Shown here: piece by piece, positions 20,370 through 28,479 of the stretch
Position numbering within the stretch: position 1 is the first letter of the stretch
Layout: every line of letters begins with the position of its first letter
DNA from: Lactobacillus sp. CBA3605
GTDB taxonomy: Bacteria > Bacillota > Bacilli > Lactobacillales > Lactobacillaceae
Assembly: GCF_002970915.1 (NCBI RefSeq)
Contig: NZ_CP027190.1
Span: forward strand, 1,922,001 to 1,986,000
DNA length: 64,000 bases
Reading direction: 5' to 3'
Notes under the pieces: generated by a model
The model's input: the letters and a program-made list of their open reading frames with translations, nothing else
Databases searched by the model: none
Told to the model about the DNA's origin: nothing
Position numbers and translations under genes: made by a program

Positions 20370-20400
20370 CTATTAGCGTACAATCAGATGGTATTATACA

Positions 20401-20562
20401 TGCATTAAAACGAGTTTTGATAAGGGCCTACAAGCTTCAGTTAGTTTGAGTTCGTTAGAAATTTTATTAGTCGTGGGGATTGCTAGTTGGGACCCGGAAA
20501 AAATGAAGAGTCCCTATGATTTGATGAACACAGGGATTAAAGAAACCGAATATGATGTATAA
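20401..20562 (+). pseudogene. Remnant coding segment before trxB
   Basis: An open frame ending at TAA 20560-20562 reads with ordinary coding character over its last 40 or so codons (for example SWDPEKMKSPYDL then MNTGIKETEYDV). It has no start codon with a ribosome site, and the frame becomes poor upstream. It looks like the 3' end of a decayed gene. The family was not recognised. The rest of the nox-trxB gap holds only the structured region and a TATAAT at 20558-20563. Confidence 0.35.
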
Positions 20563-20669
20563 TGGCGAGGCCACTTTTTTCAGTTGTGTACAAACAACTT
20601 AGTCGACAAACTAGATTTTTGGGGGTATATTTAGCCACATAGATTAGTTAAGTGGAAGGGGTTTTAGAA

Positions 20670-21608
20670 ATGGCAAAGCATTACGACGTGATTATTATTG
20701 GTGCCGGTCCTGCTGGGATGACAGCGGCCTTATATGCCTCACGGGCCAATTTATCAGTATTACTATTAGATCGTGGGATTTATGGTGGACAAATGAATAA
20801 TACCGCCGCAATTGAAAACTACCCGGGTTTTAAATCAATTCTAGGGCCAGATTTGGCTAAGGAAATGTATGAATCCTCAACCCAATTTGGGGCAGAATAT
20901 GCTTATGGTAGTGTTGAATCAGTTGAAGACCAAGGTGACATTAAGGTGGTTAAGACGGATTCGGATACGTTTGAAACTAAAGCAATTGTCATTGGGACGG
21001 GGTCAGAGTACCGTAAACTTGGGGTACCTGGCGAAGATACCTATGGTGGCCGGGGTGTTTCGTACTGTGCCGTTTGTGATGGGGCATTCTTCCGTAACAA
21101 GCACGTGGTCGTCATCGGTGGTGGTGATTCTGCCATTGAAGAAGGCAGTTACCTGACGCAATTAGCTGATAAAGTGACTGTTATTCATCGGCGTGATCAA
21201 CTACGGGCGCAACAAATTTTACAAGACCGGGCCTTTGCAAATGACAAGATGGACTTTGTCTGGAACAGCAACGTCACGGAAATTGTTGGTGATGGGAAAA
21301 AGGTCACTGGTGTGAAAGTGAATAATAATCAAACTGGTGAAAATAGCGAAATTGCGGTTGATGGGGTCTTTATTTATGTTGGGATTAACCCAATTACAAA
21401 GCCTTTTAGTAATCTCGGTATTACGGATGAAAATGGTTGGATTGAAACGACTAACCATATGGAAACCAAAGTGCCTGGCATCTTTGCTGTGGGCGATGTA
21501 CGTAAAAAAGATTTGCGGCAAGTTGCGACGGCTGTCGGCGAAGGCGGTACAGCTGGACAACAAGTTTATTCATACATTACGGCCCTCGGTGATAAAGTTA
21601 AAAATTAA
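20670..21608 (+). CDS. trxB: Thioredoxin-disulfide reductase
   Basis: TrxB transfers electrons from NADPH through FAD and a disulfide to thioredoxin. The 312-residue protein has the FAD motif GAGPAGMTAA, the redox pair C133-x-x-C136 in SYCAVCDG, the NADPH motif GGGDSAIEE, and the C-terminal FAD motif GIFAVGDVR. The length is standard for the low-molecular-weight type. ATG at 20670 follows GGAAGGGG; the in-frame GTG at 20652 lies upstream of that site. It sits with nox in a redox-themed block. Confidence 0.96.
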   Translation: MAKHYDVIIIGAGPAGMTAALYASRANLSVLLLDRGIYGGQMNNTAAIENYPGFKSILGPDLAKEMYESSTQFGAEYAYGSVESVEDQGDIKVVKTDSDTFETKAIVIGTGSEYRKLGVPGEDTYGGRGVSYCAVCDGAFFRNKHVVVIGGGDSAIEEGSYLTQLADKVTVIHRRDQLRAQQILQDRAFANDKMDFVWNSNVTEIVGDGKKVTGVKVNNNQTGENSEIAVDGVFIYVGINPITKPFSNLGITDENGWIETTNHMETKVPGIFAVGDVRKKDLRQVATAVGEGGTAGQQVYSYITALGDKVKN

Positions 21609-21682
21609 GTAGTTGAGCGTTAATCGAGCGTGGAATAAACTGGCTTTTTGTGCCTGTTTTGGCACGCTTGATGACCGATGAT

Positions 21683-21729
21683 AAATAGTCATTGCAGGAA
21701 TTCACAAATTCTTGCAATGACTATTTTTT
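21683..21729 (+). terminator. Intrinsic terminator after trxB
   Basis: A long stem of about 19 bp, AAATAGTCATTGCAGGAATT paired with AATTCTTGCAATGACTATTT, with a single bulged position and a T-run. Confidence 0.9.
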
Positions 21730-21760
21730 GTTTCGCTTGGTTTTGTTGGTCGCATTTTAG

Positions 21761-21812
21761 TTGCCATCAAAGCGGTAATTCGCTATAATCAGCAACACTG
21801 AAAACGATTACG
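21761..21812 (+). promoter_or_regulatory. Promoter of EAL copy 2 with cre-like site
   Basis: TTGCCA (21761-21766), a 17-bp spacer and TATAAT (21784-21789). Just downstream, at 21799-21812, TGAAAACGATTACG matches the CcpA site consensus TGWAANCGNTNWCA at 13 of 14 positions. It is placed where bound CcpA would block elongation. Confidence 0.65.
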
Positions 21813-21846
21813 ATTAGACCCTTAACTCACAGTGAAGGAGGCAGCC

Positions 21847-22512
21847 ATGCCAACGTATAAATATTTTGCCCAACCCATTAAAAATGTCCTGACGAATCAG
21901 ACCATTTTGTATGAATTATTATTACGACAATGGCATGAGGCCCAACAAACTTGGGGAATCCCAATTGATTTTGAGCTCACACCAGCGGCGGTTATCCAGT
22001 TGTTGGATGTGGCCGTTAAGGAATTAAAGTACCACAATGTTTCAATTAACCTGACCCAAAAACAATTTGCCAATCCGGTCATGCAACGCGACCTGAATGC
22101 TTATGTGACTGAAAATTTATTGCCACGCCAATTAACCATTGAATTAGTAAGTACGCCGGATTTAGCGGTATTAAAGGCTATGAGCCGAGATTATCGCTCG
22201 GCGGGGGTATTAATTGCGTTTGATGATGTGGGCTCGGATAATTTGTTGGCAGATATTGCACCGATGTTACCGTATGCCAACACGATTAAGTTCGCATTGC
22301 AAAATAGTCGTCAAATTGGACAAGCTAATTTAAAAACAGCAGTTTCAGAGCTCCGTTTTTGGTTTGAAAAGGCAGAAGCCGAACAAATGCTGTTTACCTT
22401 TGAAGGGATTGAAACGGCAGCTGACCTGCAACTGGCGCATAACTTACGAATTACACGGGGGCAAGGGTACTTATTTGCCAAGCCACAGTTACCAGTAACG
22501 TTTAATGATTAA
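21847..22512 (+). CDS. Stand-alone EAL-domain protein (copy 2)
   Basis: The 221-residue paralogue of the minus-strand EAL protein has the same single-domain layout. It retains ExLxR (ELLLR), N in SINLTQKQF, DDVG, K in TIKFALQ, E in FEGIE and QGYLFAKP. The second acidic residue of the LEITE-type motif is lost (IELVSTPD), so metal binding may be weakened. It could be a c-di-GMP phosphodiesterase, a c-di-GMP receptor or a degenerate scaffold. No GGDEF synthase gene is in the window. ATG at 21847 follows GAAGGAGG; an ATG five codons earlier overlaps the site. Confidence 0.8.
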   Translation: MPTYKYFAQPIKNVLTNQTILYELLLRQWHEAQQTWGIPIDFELTPAAVIQLLDVAVKELKYHNVSINLTQKQFANPVMQRDLNAYVTENLLPRQLTIELVSTPDLAVLKAMSRDYRSAGVLIAFDDVGSDNLLADIAPMLPYANTIKFALQNSRQIGQANLKTAVSELRFWFEKAEAEQMLFTFEGIETAADLQLAHNLRITRGQGYLFAKPQLPVTFND

Positions 22513-22562
22513 AAAATCACTAACTGTGGCATCGGAGTTACAGCCATGGCTAGTGATCTTTT
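22511..22562. terminator. Bidirectional terminator, EAL copy 2 / DUF421 gene
   Basis: An imperfect 20-bp stem, AAAAAATCACTAACTGTGGC with GCCATGGCTAGTGATCTTTT, lies between two converging genes. It has A/T runs on both sides. Confidence 0.75.
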
Positions 22563-23193
22563 AGTGTTGATAGGGAAATAATAAGAGTTGTTTGTTCGTA
22601 TAAGTACCCAGATAAATATCGCTTAGAGTATAATTTTTGGCATCAAGTTGGGCTTGTAGCCAAGCTAAATCATGATCGCTGCTCTCCAGGACATCTGTAT
22701 CTAATTGACCATCGACGATTAAGGGATACTTGATGACATCATCGCCAACTTGCGTAATTGTTAATTGACCGTTCTGCTTGAGAATCGCGCGTTTAACGTA
22801 ACGGATATCGGTAATGCCTTCAGTACGCAAACGGAAAGTTAAGTCATTGGCACTCAACCCATTTTTCAGAGCGGTTGCGACCATTAGTTCACCGTTTTTA
22901 ATTAAGAGCTGTGGTTGACCGTCAATTAAGGTTTTAATGTAGCGGTTATGGTGAGTCAAAAATCGCAGGACTAAGACGAGTAGTGTCCAGATTAACAGTA
23001 CTAGAATATATTGAAGTACCGTCACACTTGTGCTATAAATCATCCCACCAACGATGGCACCAAGTACGTAATTTTGAACCTGATCAAGGGCACTGATAGG
23101 AGCAAGATTACTTTTACCAGATAGATTAATTTGTAGAATGATGGTTAATAAGCCTAGGCCTAATTTAATCGTCACATCCCAGTATGAAAACAT
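22561..23193 (-). CDS. DUF421 (YetF-like) membrane protein
   Basis: The 210-residue protein has three N-terminal membrane helices (about 8-80) followed by the cytosolic DUF421/YetF domain. The characteristic piece is GQPQLLIKNGELM, with LRTEGITDIRYVKRAILKQNGQLTI further on. The function of the family is unknown. It is translationally coupled to the upstream DUF3290 gene: the ATG shares its last base position with that gene's stop, and AAGGGGG lies inside the partner's end. This pair occurs together in many lactobacilli, suggesting one membrane complex. Confidence 0.82.
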   Translation of the reverse strand: MFSYWDVTIKLGLGLLTIILQINLSGKSNLAPISALDQVQNYVLGAIVGGMIYSTSVTVLQYILVLLIWTLLVLVLRFLTHHNRYIKTLIDGQPQLLIKNGELMVATALKNGLSANDLTFRLRTEGITDIRYVKRAILKQNGQLTITQVGDDVIKYPLIVDGQLDTDVLESSDHDLAWLQAQLDAKNYTLSDIYLGTYTNKQLLLFPYQH

Positions 23194-23645
23194 TATTGGT
23201 CCCCCTTAACGTAAGTAATTTGTGGATTAATCGTGGTGGCTTTGGTCAGGGTATAACTATTGCCATCAGGATTAATTGTCACGTTATAAATGGTTTTATT
23301 CATCATAATTAACATGCCGCTACTAACCGTTGCCGTATTTGACCAGATTTTGTGACGCGAGATATGATGTTTTTGCGCAACCCGTTGCATAATCTGAGTA
23401 ACTTGTGATTTTTGGGATGAATTAGATTGCAACATCTGCCACTCATTAAATTGAATCCCAATCAGCAAGAATAATAATAAAACCATGATAATAAATAAAT
23501 CACGATACTTTAAGTCGGTTTGATGCCGATACCAGAGCCAACTAACTAGACCGATAATTAAAATAATAATACTAATCACTGCCAGTTGAATTAACGTGTG
23601 GTTACTGTTTTGTTGCGTTAAATAAGTGTATGAATAAAAAGTCAT
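23193..23645 (-). CDS. DUF3290 family membrane protein
   Basis: This 150-residue protein has two membrane helices (about 18-38 and 46-64) and a C-terminal soluble part of about 80 residues. It fits the DUF3290 family, which is found next to DUF421 proteins in lactic acid bacteria. The role is unknown. The ATG at 23645 follows AAGGGGGC. It is divergent from pgm with about 195 bp between, which holds the promoters of both. Confidence 0.75.
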   Translation of the reverse strand: MTFYSYTYLTQQNSNHTLIQLAVISIIILIIGLVSWLWYRHQTDLKYRDLFIIMVLLLFLLIGIQFNEWQMLQSNSSQKSQVTQIMQRVAQKHHISRHKIWSNTATVSSGMLIMMNKTIYNVTINPDGNSYTLTKATTINPQITYVKGDQ

Positions 23646-23839
23646 GATAGCCCCCTTATGAACTTAATTATACCAATTAATTAAGTAAAAGAGACTGAAA
23701 TAATAGTTGAAATAGTGGCGATAGCGGGTTAAATTGCGATGCAAACGTAGATTTATCATGAATTTTAACTTGTAAAGGGGTCACATGTTGTATACTATTT
23801 TTGTAAGCACTAACAATTATATGAATTGGGGATGGTCAC

Positions 23840-25567
23840 TTGAGTTGGAAAGAAACTTATTCAACTTGGAAGCAACAGGCAACACTCGAACCAAGCCTAA
23901 AAGCAGAATTAACGAATTTAGCAGGTGATGAAGCGACGTTAGAAGATGCCTTTTATCAGCCAATGGAATTTGGAACGGCAGGGATGCGTGGCATTCTTGG
24001 CCCTGGGATTAATCGCATGAATATCTATACGGTTCGTCAAGCAACGGAAGGGCTTGCACGATTCATGGATACGTTACCAGCTGAAGTTAAAGACCGTGGC
24101 GTGGCAATTAGTTTTGATTCGCGCCACCATTCTACCGATTTTGCTCATGAAGCAGCGCATGTTTTAGGGGCGCATGGCATTAAATCATTTGTATTTGAAG
24201 GGTTACGACCAACGCCTGAATTATCTTACACTGTTCGTCATCTAAAGACCTATGCGGGGATTATGATTACGGCTAGTCATAATCCGAAACAATACAATGG
24301 TTATAAAATTTATGGTGAAGATGGCGGTCAAATGCCGCCTAAGGAATCTGATTTAATCACATCATATATTCGCAAAGCCACTGATTTATTTGCCATTGAA
24401 GTGGCTGATGAAGCTCAATTGTTGGCTGATCACACCATGACAATGATTGGTGATGATGTGGATCAAGATTACTTGGCTGAAGTTAAAAAGATTACCATCA
24501 ATCAAAAGTTAGTTGATGAAGTGGGGAAGGACATGAAGCTTGTGTTCACACCATTACATGGGACTGGCCAGATGTTGGGTGAAAAAGCCCTCCGCAATGC
24601 AGGCTTTAAAAACTTTAGTATTGTTAAAGAACAAGCCATTGCTGATCCCGAATTTCCAACGGTTAAGTTCCCTAATCCTGAATTTCCATCTGCTTTTAAG
24701 ATGGCGATTGAATTAGGTAAAAAAGAAGGCGCCGATGTTTTAATCGCGGTCGATCCTGATGCTGACCGGTTAGGGACAGCAGTGCGTCAGCCCAATGGTG
24801 ACTACGTGTTATTGACGGGTAACCAAATTGCGGCGCTCTTGTTACATTACATCTTACAAGCCAATAAAGATGCTGGCACGTTACCAGCGAACGCTGCTGC
24901 GGTGAAGTCGATTGTTTCGAGTGAATTTGCAACGAGGGTAGCGGCATCATACCACGTCGATATGATTAATGTCTTAACTGGCTTTAAGTATATTGCGGAA
25001 CAAATTGAACACTTTGAAGCGACTGGAGAACACACCTTTATGTTTGGCTTTGAAGAAAGCTATGGTTATTTAATCAAGCCATTCGTGCATGATAAGGATG
25101 CTATTCAGACCACTGTCCTCTTGGCAGAAGTGGCTGCTTACTACAAACGTCAAGGTAAGAACTTGTATAATGGGTTGCAAGATTTGTTTGCTGAATATGG
25201 GTATTTCCGTGAAAAGACGACTTCAGAAGAATTTGATGGTGTTGGTGGTAGTGATAAGATTGCAGCCCTCATGACTAAGTTCCGTGAAGAAGCACCCGTT
25301 GAATTTGCGGGCCATCAAGTTGTTTCAACTGAAGACTTCCAATCACAAGTTGAAATCTTTGCAACTGGCAAAACAGCGCCAATTGCGTTGCCAACAGCGA
25401 ATGTTTTGAAATATAAGCTAGCCGATGGGACTTGGATTGCAATTCGGCCTTCAGGGACTGAACCTAAGATTAAATTTTATATTGGGACCTTAGGAGATTC
25501 TTTGGATGCTGCTAATACGAAGTTAGAACAATTTGACCAAGCCATCCAAGCTTTTATTAAAGCTTAA
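23840..25567 (+). CDS. pgm: Phosphoglucomutase (alpha-D-phosphohexomutase family)
   Basis: This enzyme interconverts glucose-6-phosphate and glucose-1-phosphate, feeding GalU and polysaccharide synthesis. The 575-residue protein has all four domains of the phosphohexomutases. The phosphoserine loop is TASHNP (S146), the Mg site is DPDADRLG (about 305), the sugar-specificity loop is FGFEESYG, and the phosphate-binding loop is RPSGTEPKIKFY. The start is a TTG at 23840 behind GGGGATGG, with a TATACT -10 about 40 bp upstream. The long form is typical of Firmicute PgcA-type enzymes. Confidence 0.95.
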   Translation: MSWKETYSTWKQQATLEPSLKAELTNLAGDEATLEDAFYQPMEFGTAGMRGILGPGINRMNIYTVRQATEGLARFMDTLPAEVKDRGVAISFDSRHHSTDFAHEAAHVLGAHGIKSFVFEGLRPTPELSYTVRHLKTYAGIMITASHNPKQYNGYKIYGEDGGQMPPKESDLITSYIRKATDLFAIEVADEAQLLADHTMTMIGDDVDQDYLAEVKKITINQKLVDEVGKDMKLVFTPLHGTGQMLGEKALRNAGFKNFSIVKEQAIADPEFPTVKFPNPEFPSAFKMAIELGKKEGADVLIAVDPDADRLGTAVRQPNGDYVLLTGNQIAALLLHYILQANKDAGTLPANAAAVKSIVSSEFATRVAASYHVDMINVLTGFKYIAEQIEHFEATGEHTFMFGFEESYGYLIKPFVHDKDAIQTTVLLAEVAAYYKRQGKNLYNGLQDLFAEYGYFREKTTSEEFDGVGGSDKIAALMTKFREEAPVEFAGHQVVSTEDFQSQVEIFATGKTAPIALPTANVLKYKLADGTWIAIRPSGTEPKIKFYIGTLGDSLDAANTKLEQFDQAIQAFIKA

Positions 25568-25587
25568 TGGATTGCTGAACTTGAATG

Positions 25588-25630
25588 TAAAAGGTATGCC
25601 GCTGATTTTTTCAGGGCATACCTTTTTTAT
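25588..25630. terminator. Bidirectional terminator, pgm / dipeptidase gene
   Basis: The perfect 12-bp stem AAAAGGTATGCC / GGCATACCTTTT is followed by a T-run and lies between converging genes. Confidence 0.9.
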
Positions 25631-26185
25631 TTAATAGTCATTGGGATTGGCAGCTAGGGGCTGATAATCCGCCATTTCAGCATCTCGATAATCCCACCAT
25701 TCATTGGCATAACCGACAAAGCCGGCGGTAGTCATCGCCGTGTTGAGGATTTGGTAATAATGGTCTTGAATTGCAGTCCGGGGCGCATCTCGATGAGCTA
25801 ATGGACTAAAGTCATCAAACGCAGTCGGCATTGGACAGTCTTCACCAGTTGCGGTGACCAAAGTTAAATCAAGGGTAACGCCCTTTTGGTGACTGAAATT
25901 TGGATCGGGCGGTGCGACAAATTCTGGATCAGGGTAGGCTTCAAATAAACGTTTTTGAGCGCTGACTGGTCGATAAGCATCCCAAATTTTTAACCGGAGC
26001 TGATGTGTTTGCACGAGGGCATTCGCGTGGGCTAATTTTTGCGCCGTGCCAGTCCGGGTGATGGCTGTAGTGAAATCATAAATAACCTGATGGGTAAAAT
26101 TATTTGGCGTGGCATAGCGTAAGTCCACGACAATATTGGGGTCAAGTTTTTGTAAGTTAGTGAAACCAGTTAATTCAGGGGACAT
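25631..26185 (-). CDS. D-alanyl-D-alanine dipeptidase-like protein (VanX/Aad family)
   Basis: The 184-residue protein belongs to peptidase family M15D, zinc enzymes that split D-Ala-D-Ala. Seen here: DAYRP (R72), the zinc-site motif SHQKGVTLD with H99 and D106, and E162 in NEWWDY. In VanX the zinc ligands are His, Asp and His, the last as EWWH. Here that third ligand position is Asp165. In lactobacilli, whose wall precursors end in D-Ala-D-lactate, Aad removes D-Ala-D-Ala, so this is the expected role. ATG at 26185 follows AAGGAGG; the longer reading upstream lacks a ribosome site. Confidence 0.85.
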   Translation of the reverse strand: MSPELTGFTNLQKLDPNIVVDLRYATPNNFTHQVIYDFTTAITRTGTAQKLAHANALVQTHQLRLKIWDAYRPVSAQKRLFEAYPDPEFVAPPDPNFSHQKGVTLDLTLVTATGEDCPMPTAFDDFSPLAHRDAPRTAIQDHYYQILNTAMTTAGFVGYANEWWDYRDAEMADYQPLAANPNDY

Positions 26186-26345
26186 TTTGCAGACCTCCTT
26201 AGGATTTGATACCTTTAATTGTACGCAAGTTAGGGTGGTTTGTCTGGCGATAAGGGTTGCAAGCTTTAAAGTAGACAAGGGCAATGGCGGTTGTTATGAT
26301 GGACCGTATTGTGTGAAAAAAATAAAACAACCAGAGGTGAAGCTA

Positions 26346-27542
26346 ATGACACGCCAAACGCGACGAGCCATTTTTATTTTAATTTTTAGTGAATTTTTAG
26401 TTTGTTTAGGGATCAGTTTAGTTATTCCAGTAATGCCATTTATTAAGAATGATCTCAAACTAACTGCAACGGATATGGGTATTATGAACGCTTTATTTGC
26501 GTTGGCGCAATTTGTCGCTTCGCCTTTGATTGGTCGATTATCTGACCGCATTGGTCGTAAACCAGTCTTAGCGGGCGGGCTATTCTTATATATGGTTTCA
26601 GAATTCTTGTTTGCTTTGACTAATCAGTTATGGGTGTTTAATATTTCCCGGCTGATTGGTGGCTTATCGGCGGCAATGGTCGTGCCAACTGCGATGGCCT
26701 TAGCTTCTGATATTACAACCAAGCGACAACGAGCTAAGGTTATTGGTTGGTTATCAGCGGCCTTTAGCGGTGGATTGATTTTAGGTCCAGGGATTGGCGG
26801 TATTTTAGCAGGAATCAGTTATAAGACACCATTTTGGGTGGCCGGTAGTTTGGGCTTAATTAGTGCGATTGTCTTATTAAGCTTACTCCCGAGTGATGCT
26901 GAAACCTTGGCTCAACGTGAACCAGAGCGGGATTCGAAGGCTGAGCCAGCCAGTCATCCGTTAAGTCGCGCCTTTTGGACTGTGCCGATTATCATTTTAT
27001 TTACGATGATTTTAGTCTCTTCATTTGGGTTGCAAGGATTCGAAAGTATCTACAGTATTTACGTTAACGAAGTCTTTCATTTTAGTTTAAGTAACATTGC
27101 GATGGTCTTAACTTTAAATGGCTTAATTTCGTTATTTTTACAAGTAGCGTTGTTCGATACTTTTGTGCAAAAATGGGGCGAACGGCGTGTTATTCGCGTT
27201 TGTTTTGCGGCGGCGGCTATCTGTACCATTTGGATTACTCAAGCGCACACTAAATGGGAAGTCATGATTGCAACTTTGGTCATCTTCTCGGCATTTGACC
27301 TATTACGACCAGCGATTACGACTTTATTGACTAAAGCCAGCGAGTCCAATCAAGGTTTGATTAACGGGTTGAACATGTCACTAACAAGTGTGGGTAATAT
27401 TGTGGGGCCTATCATGTCCGGCATGTTATTGGATATGAATACGCATTATCCGTATATTGTGGTGGCAGGATTCCTAATTGTGTCTTATTTGATGGCCTTC
27501 TTACTGCATCGGCCGCAACAGCCGCTACCATCAACTAAATAA
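26346..27542 (+). CDS. MFS multidrug-type exporter
   Basis: The 398-residue transporter has 12 predicted membrane helices. It carries the MFS motif A between helices 2 and 3 (GRLSDRIGRKPVL) and the antiporter-type motif C in helix 5 (GGLILGPGIGGIL). It belongs to the drug:H+ antiporter DHA1 group, like NorA or TetA; the substrate cannot be predicted. ATG at 26346 follows AGAGGTGAAG. A much longer in-frame reading back to 26136 overlaps the divergent dipeptidase gene and is rejected. Confidence 0.88.
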   Translation: MTRQTRRAIFILIFSEFLVCLGISLVIPVMPFIKNDLKLTATDMGIMNALFALAQFVASPLIGRLSDRIGRKPVLAGGLFLYMVSEFLFALTNQLWVFNISRLIGGLSAAMVVPTAMALASDITTKRQRAKVIGWLSAAFSGGLILGPGIGGILAGISYKTPFWVAGSLGLISAIVLLSLLPSDAETLAQREPERDSKAEPASHPLSRAFWTVPIIILFTMILVSSFGLQGFESIYSIYVNEVFHFSLSNIAMVLTLNGLISLFLQVALFDTFVQKWGERRVIRVCFAAAAICTIWITQAHTKWEVMIATLVIFSAFDLLRPAITTLLTKASESNQGLINGLNMSLTSVGNIVGPIMSGMLLDMNTHYPYIVVAGFLIVSYLMAFLLHRPQQPLPSTK

Positions 27543-27548
27543 TGAGTT

Positions 27549-27584
27549 AAACGGGACTAGCAAGGCTGCTGGAACCGTTTTTTT
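27549..27584 (+). terminator. Intrinsic terminator after MFS gene
   Basis: AAACGG pairs with CCGTTT around an inner stem CTAGCA / TGCTGG. Seven T follow. Confidence 0.7.
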
Positions 27585-27651
27585 GTTGCTTGTCAGTAGT
27601 AGATTTGGTACACTGAGGCCAATTTAAGTGAGGTTAGGACGGTGTTTAAAA

Positions 27652-28299
27652 ATGGGTATGCATCAATATTTACAAAGTTTGAGTAATTTAGAAACGATTC
27701 AACGGGCGCCCGGATTTTTTAAGTATCAGAATCATTCAGTCGCGGCCCATTCATTTAAGGTTGCTGAGATTGCGCAGTTCTTAGGGGATGTTGAAGCTAA
27801 TGCTGGGCAGGAAGTTGATTGGCGGGCCCTGTATGAAAAAGCGTTGAACCATGATTATAATGAGCGTTTCATTGGCGATATCAAAACGCCTGTTAAATAT
27901 GCGACTAAGACCCTCCGGGAAATGTTAGCGGATGTCGAACATAAGCTGTCCCAAAACTTCATTCAAAATGAAATTCCAGCCGAGTTTCAGGTAGCCTATT
28001 CGCGCCGGTTGTCGGAAGGCAAAGATGCGACGTTAGAAGGTCAAATTTTATCGGTAGCGGATAAAATTGACTTACTTTATGAATCATTTGGTGAAATTCA
28101 AAAAGGTAATCCGGAATCAGTATTTACGGCAATCTATCAAGAAAGTTTGAAAACCATTGTGGCGTTCAAACAACTGGCAAGTGTGCAGTATTTTTTGCAA
28201 GCAGTCTTGCCAGAAATGTTGGCTGAGTCGTTTACCAATCAAGAAAAAATGCAAGCCTTGACGCAACAAATTCTAGGCGCAACGACGCAACCTGATTAA
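27652..28299 (+). CDS. HD-domain protein, YfbR-like 5'-deoxynucleotidase
   Basis: This protein of about 215 residues is of the HD hydrolase superfamily, closest in pattern to YfbR-type deoxyribonucleoside 5'-monophosphatases. The first metal His is H33 in SVAAHSFKVAEIA, the HD pair is H67-D68 in ALNHDYNERFIGD, and a later Asp in LSVADKIDLLYE completes the site. Nucleotide salvage is inferred from family. ATG at 27652 is chosen; a GTG at 27628 overlaps the GAGGTTAGGA purine-rich stretch that may be the ribosome site. The gene is monocistronic by position and just upstream of the SOS-type uvrBA promoter. Confidence 0.78.
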   Translation: MGMHQYLQSLSNLETIQRAPGFFKYQNHSVAAHSFKVAEIAQFLGDVEANAGQEVDWRALYEKALNHDYNERFIGDIKTPVKYATKTLREMLADVEHKLSQNFIQNEIPAEFQVAYSRRLSEGKDATLEGQILSVADKIDLLYESFGEIQKGNPESVFTAIYQESLKTIVAFKQLASVQYFLQAVLPEMLAESFTNQEKMQALTQQILGATTQPD

Positions 28300-28302
28300 T
28301 GG

Positions 28303-28328
28303 CGAAAGTATGTTCGATATGCTAAAAT
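28303..28328 (+). promoter_or_regulatory. LexA-type SOS box and -10 upstream of uvrBA
   Basis: CGAAAGTATGTTCG (28303-28316) matches the Gram-positive LexA/DinR consensus CGAACNNNNGTTCG at all fixed positions but one. A TAAAAT -10 follows at 28323-28328, so bound LexA would cover the promoter. Confidence 0.7.
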
Positions 28329-28347
28329 GAATAGCGGTTTTGTAAGT

Positions 28348-28377
28348 GATAGGGAAGCCACGGCTTGCCTATTTTTT
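28348..28377 (+). terminator. Hairpin with T-run between SOS box and uvrB
   Basis: The stem ATAGGGAAGC / GCTTGCCTAT has one mismatch and is followed by six T. It lies downstream of the predicted uvrBA promoter, so it may either end the HD gene transcript or attenuate uvrBA. Confidence 0.65.
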
Positions 28378-28479
28378 ATGAGGAACGACGCCAGTTAAAT
28401 GGCGAACGACCGGGATTAAGTCGTATTAGTCCGGTTAATGATGGAAACTTAAAAATAGCTTTTAGAGGAGGAGTCGCTT

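Noticed and set aside
26136..26345. Longer N-terminus for the MFS exporter
   Set aside because: It overlaps the divergent dipeptidase gene and its ribosome site; ATG 26346 begins exactly at the expected MFS start.
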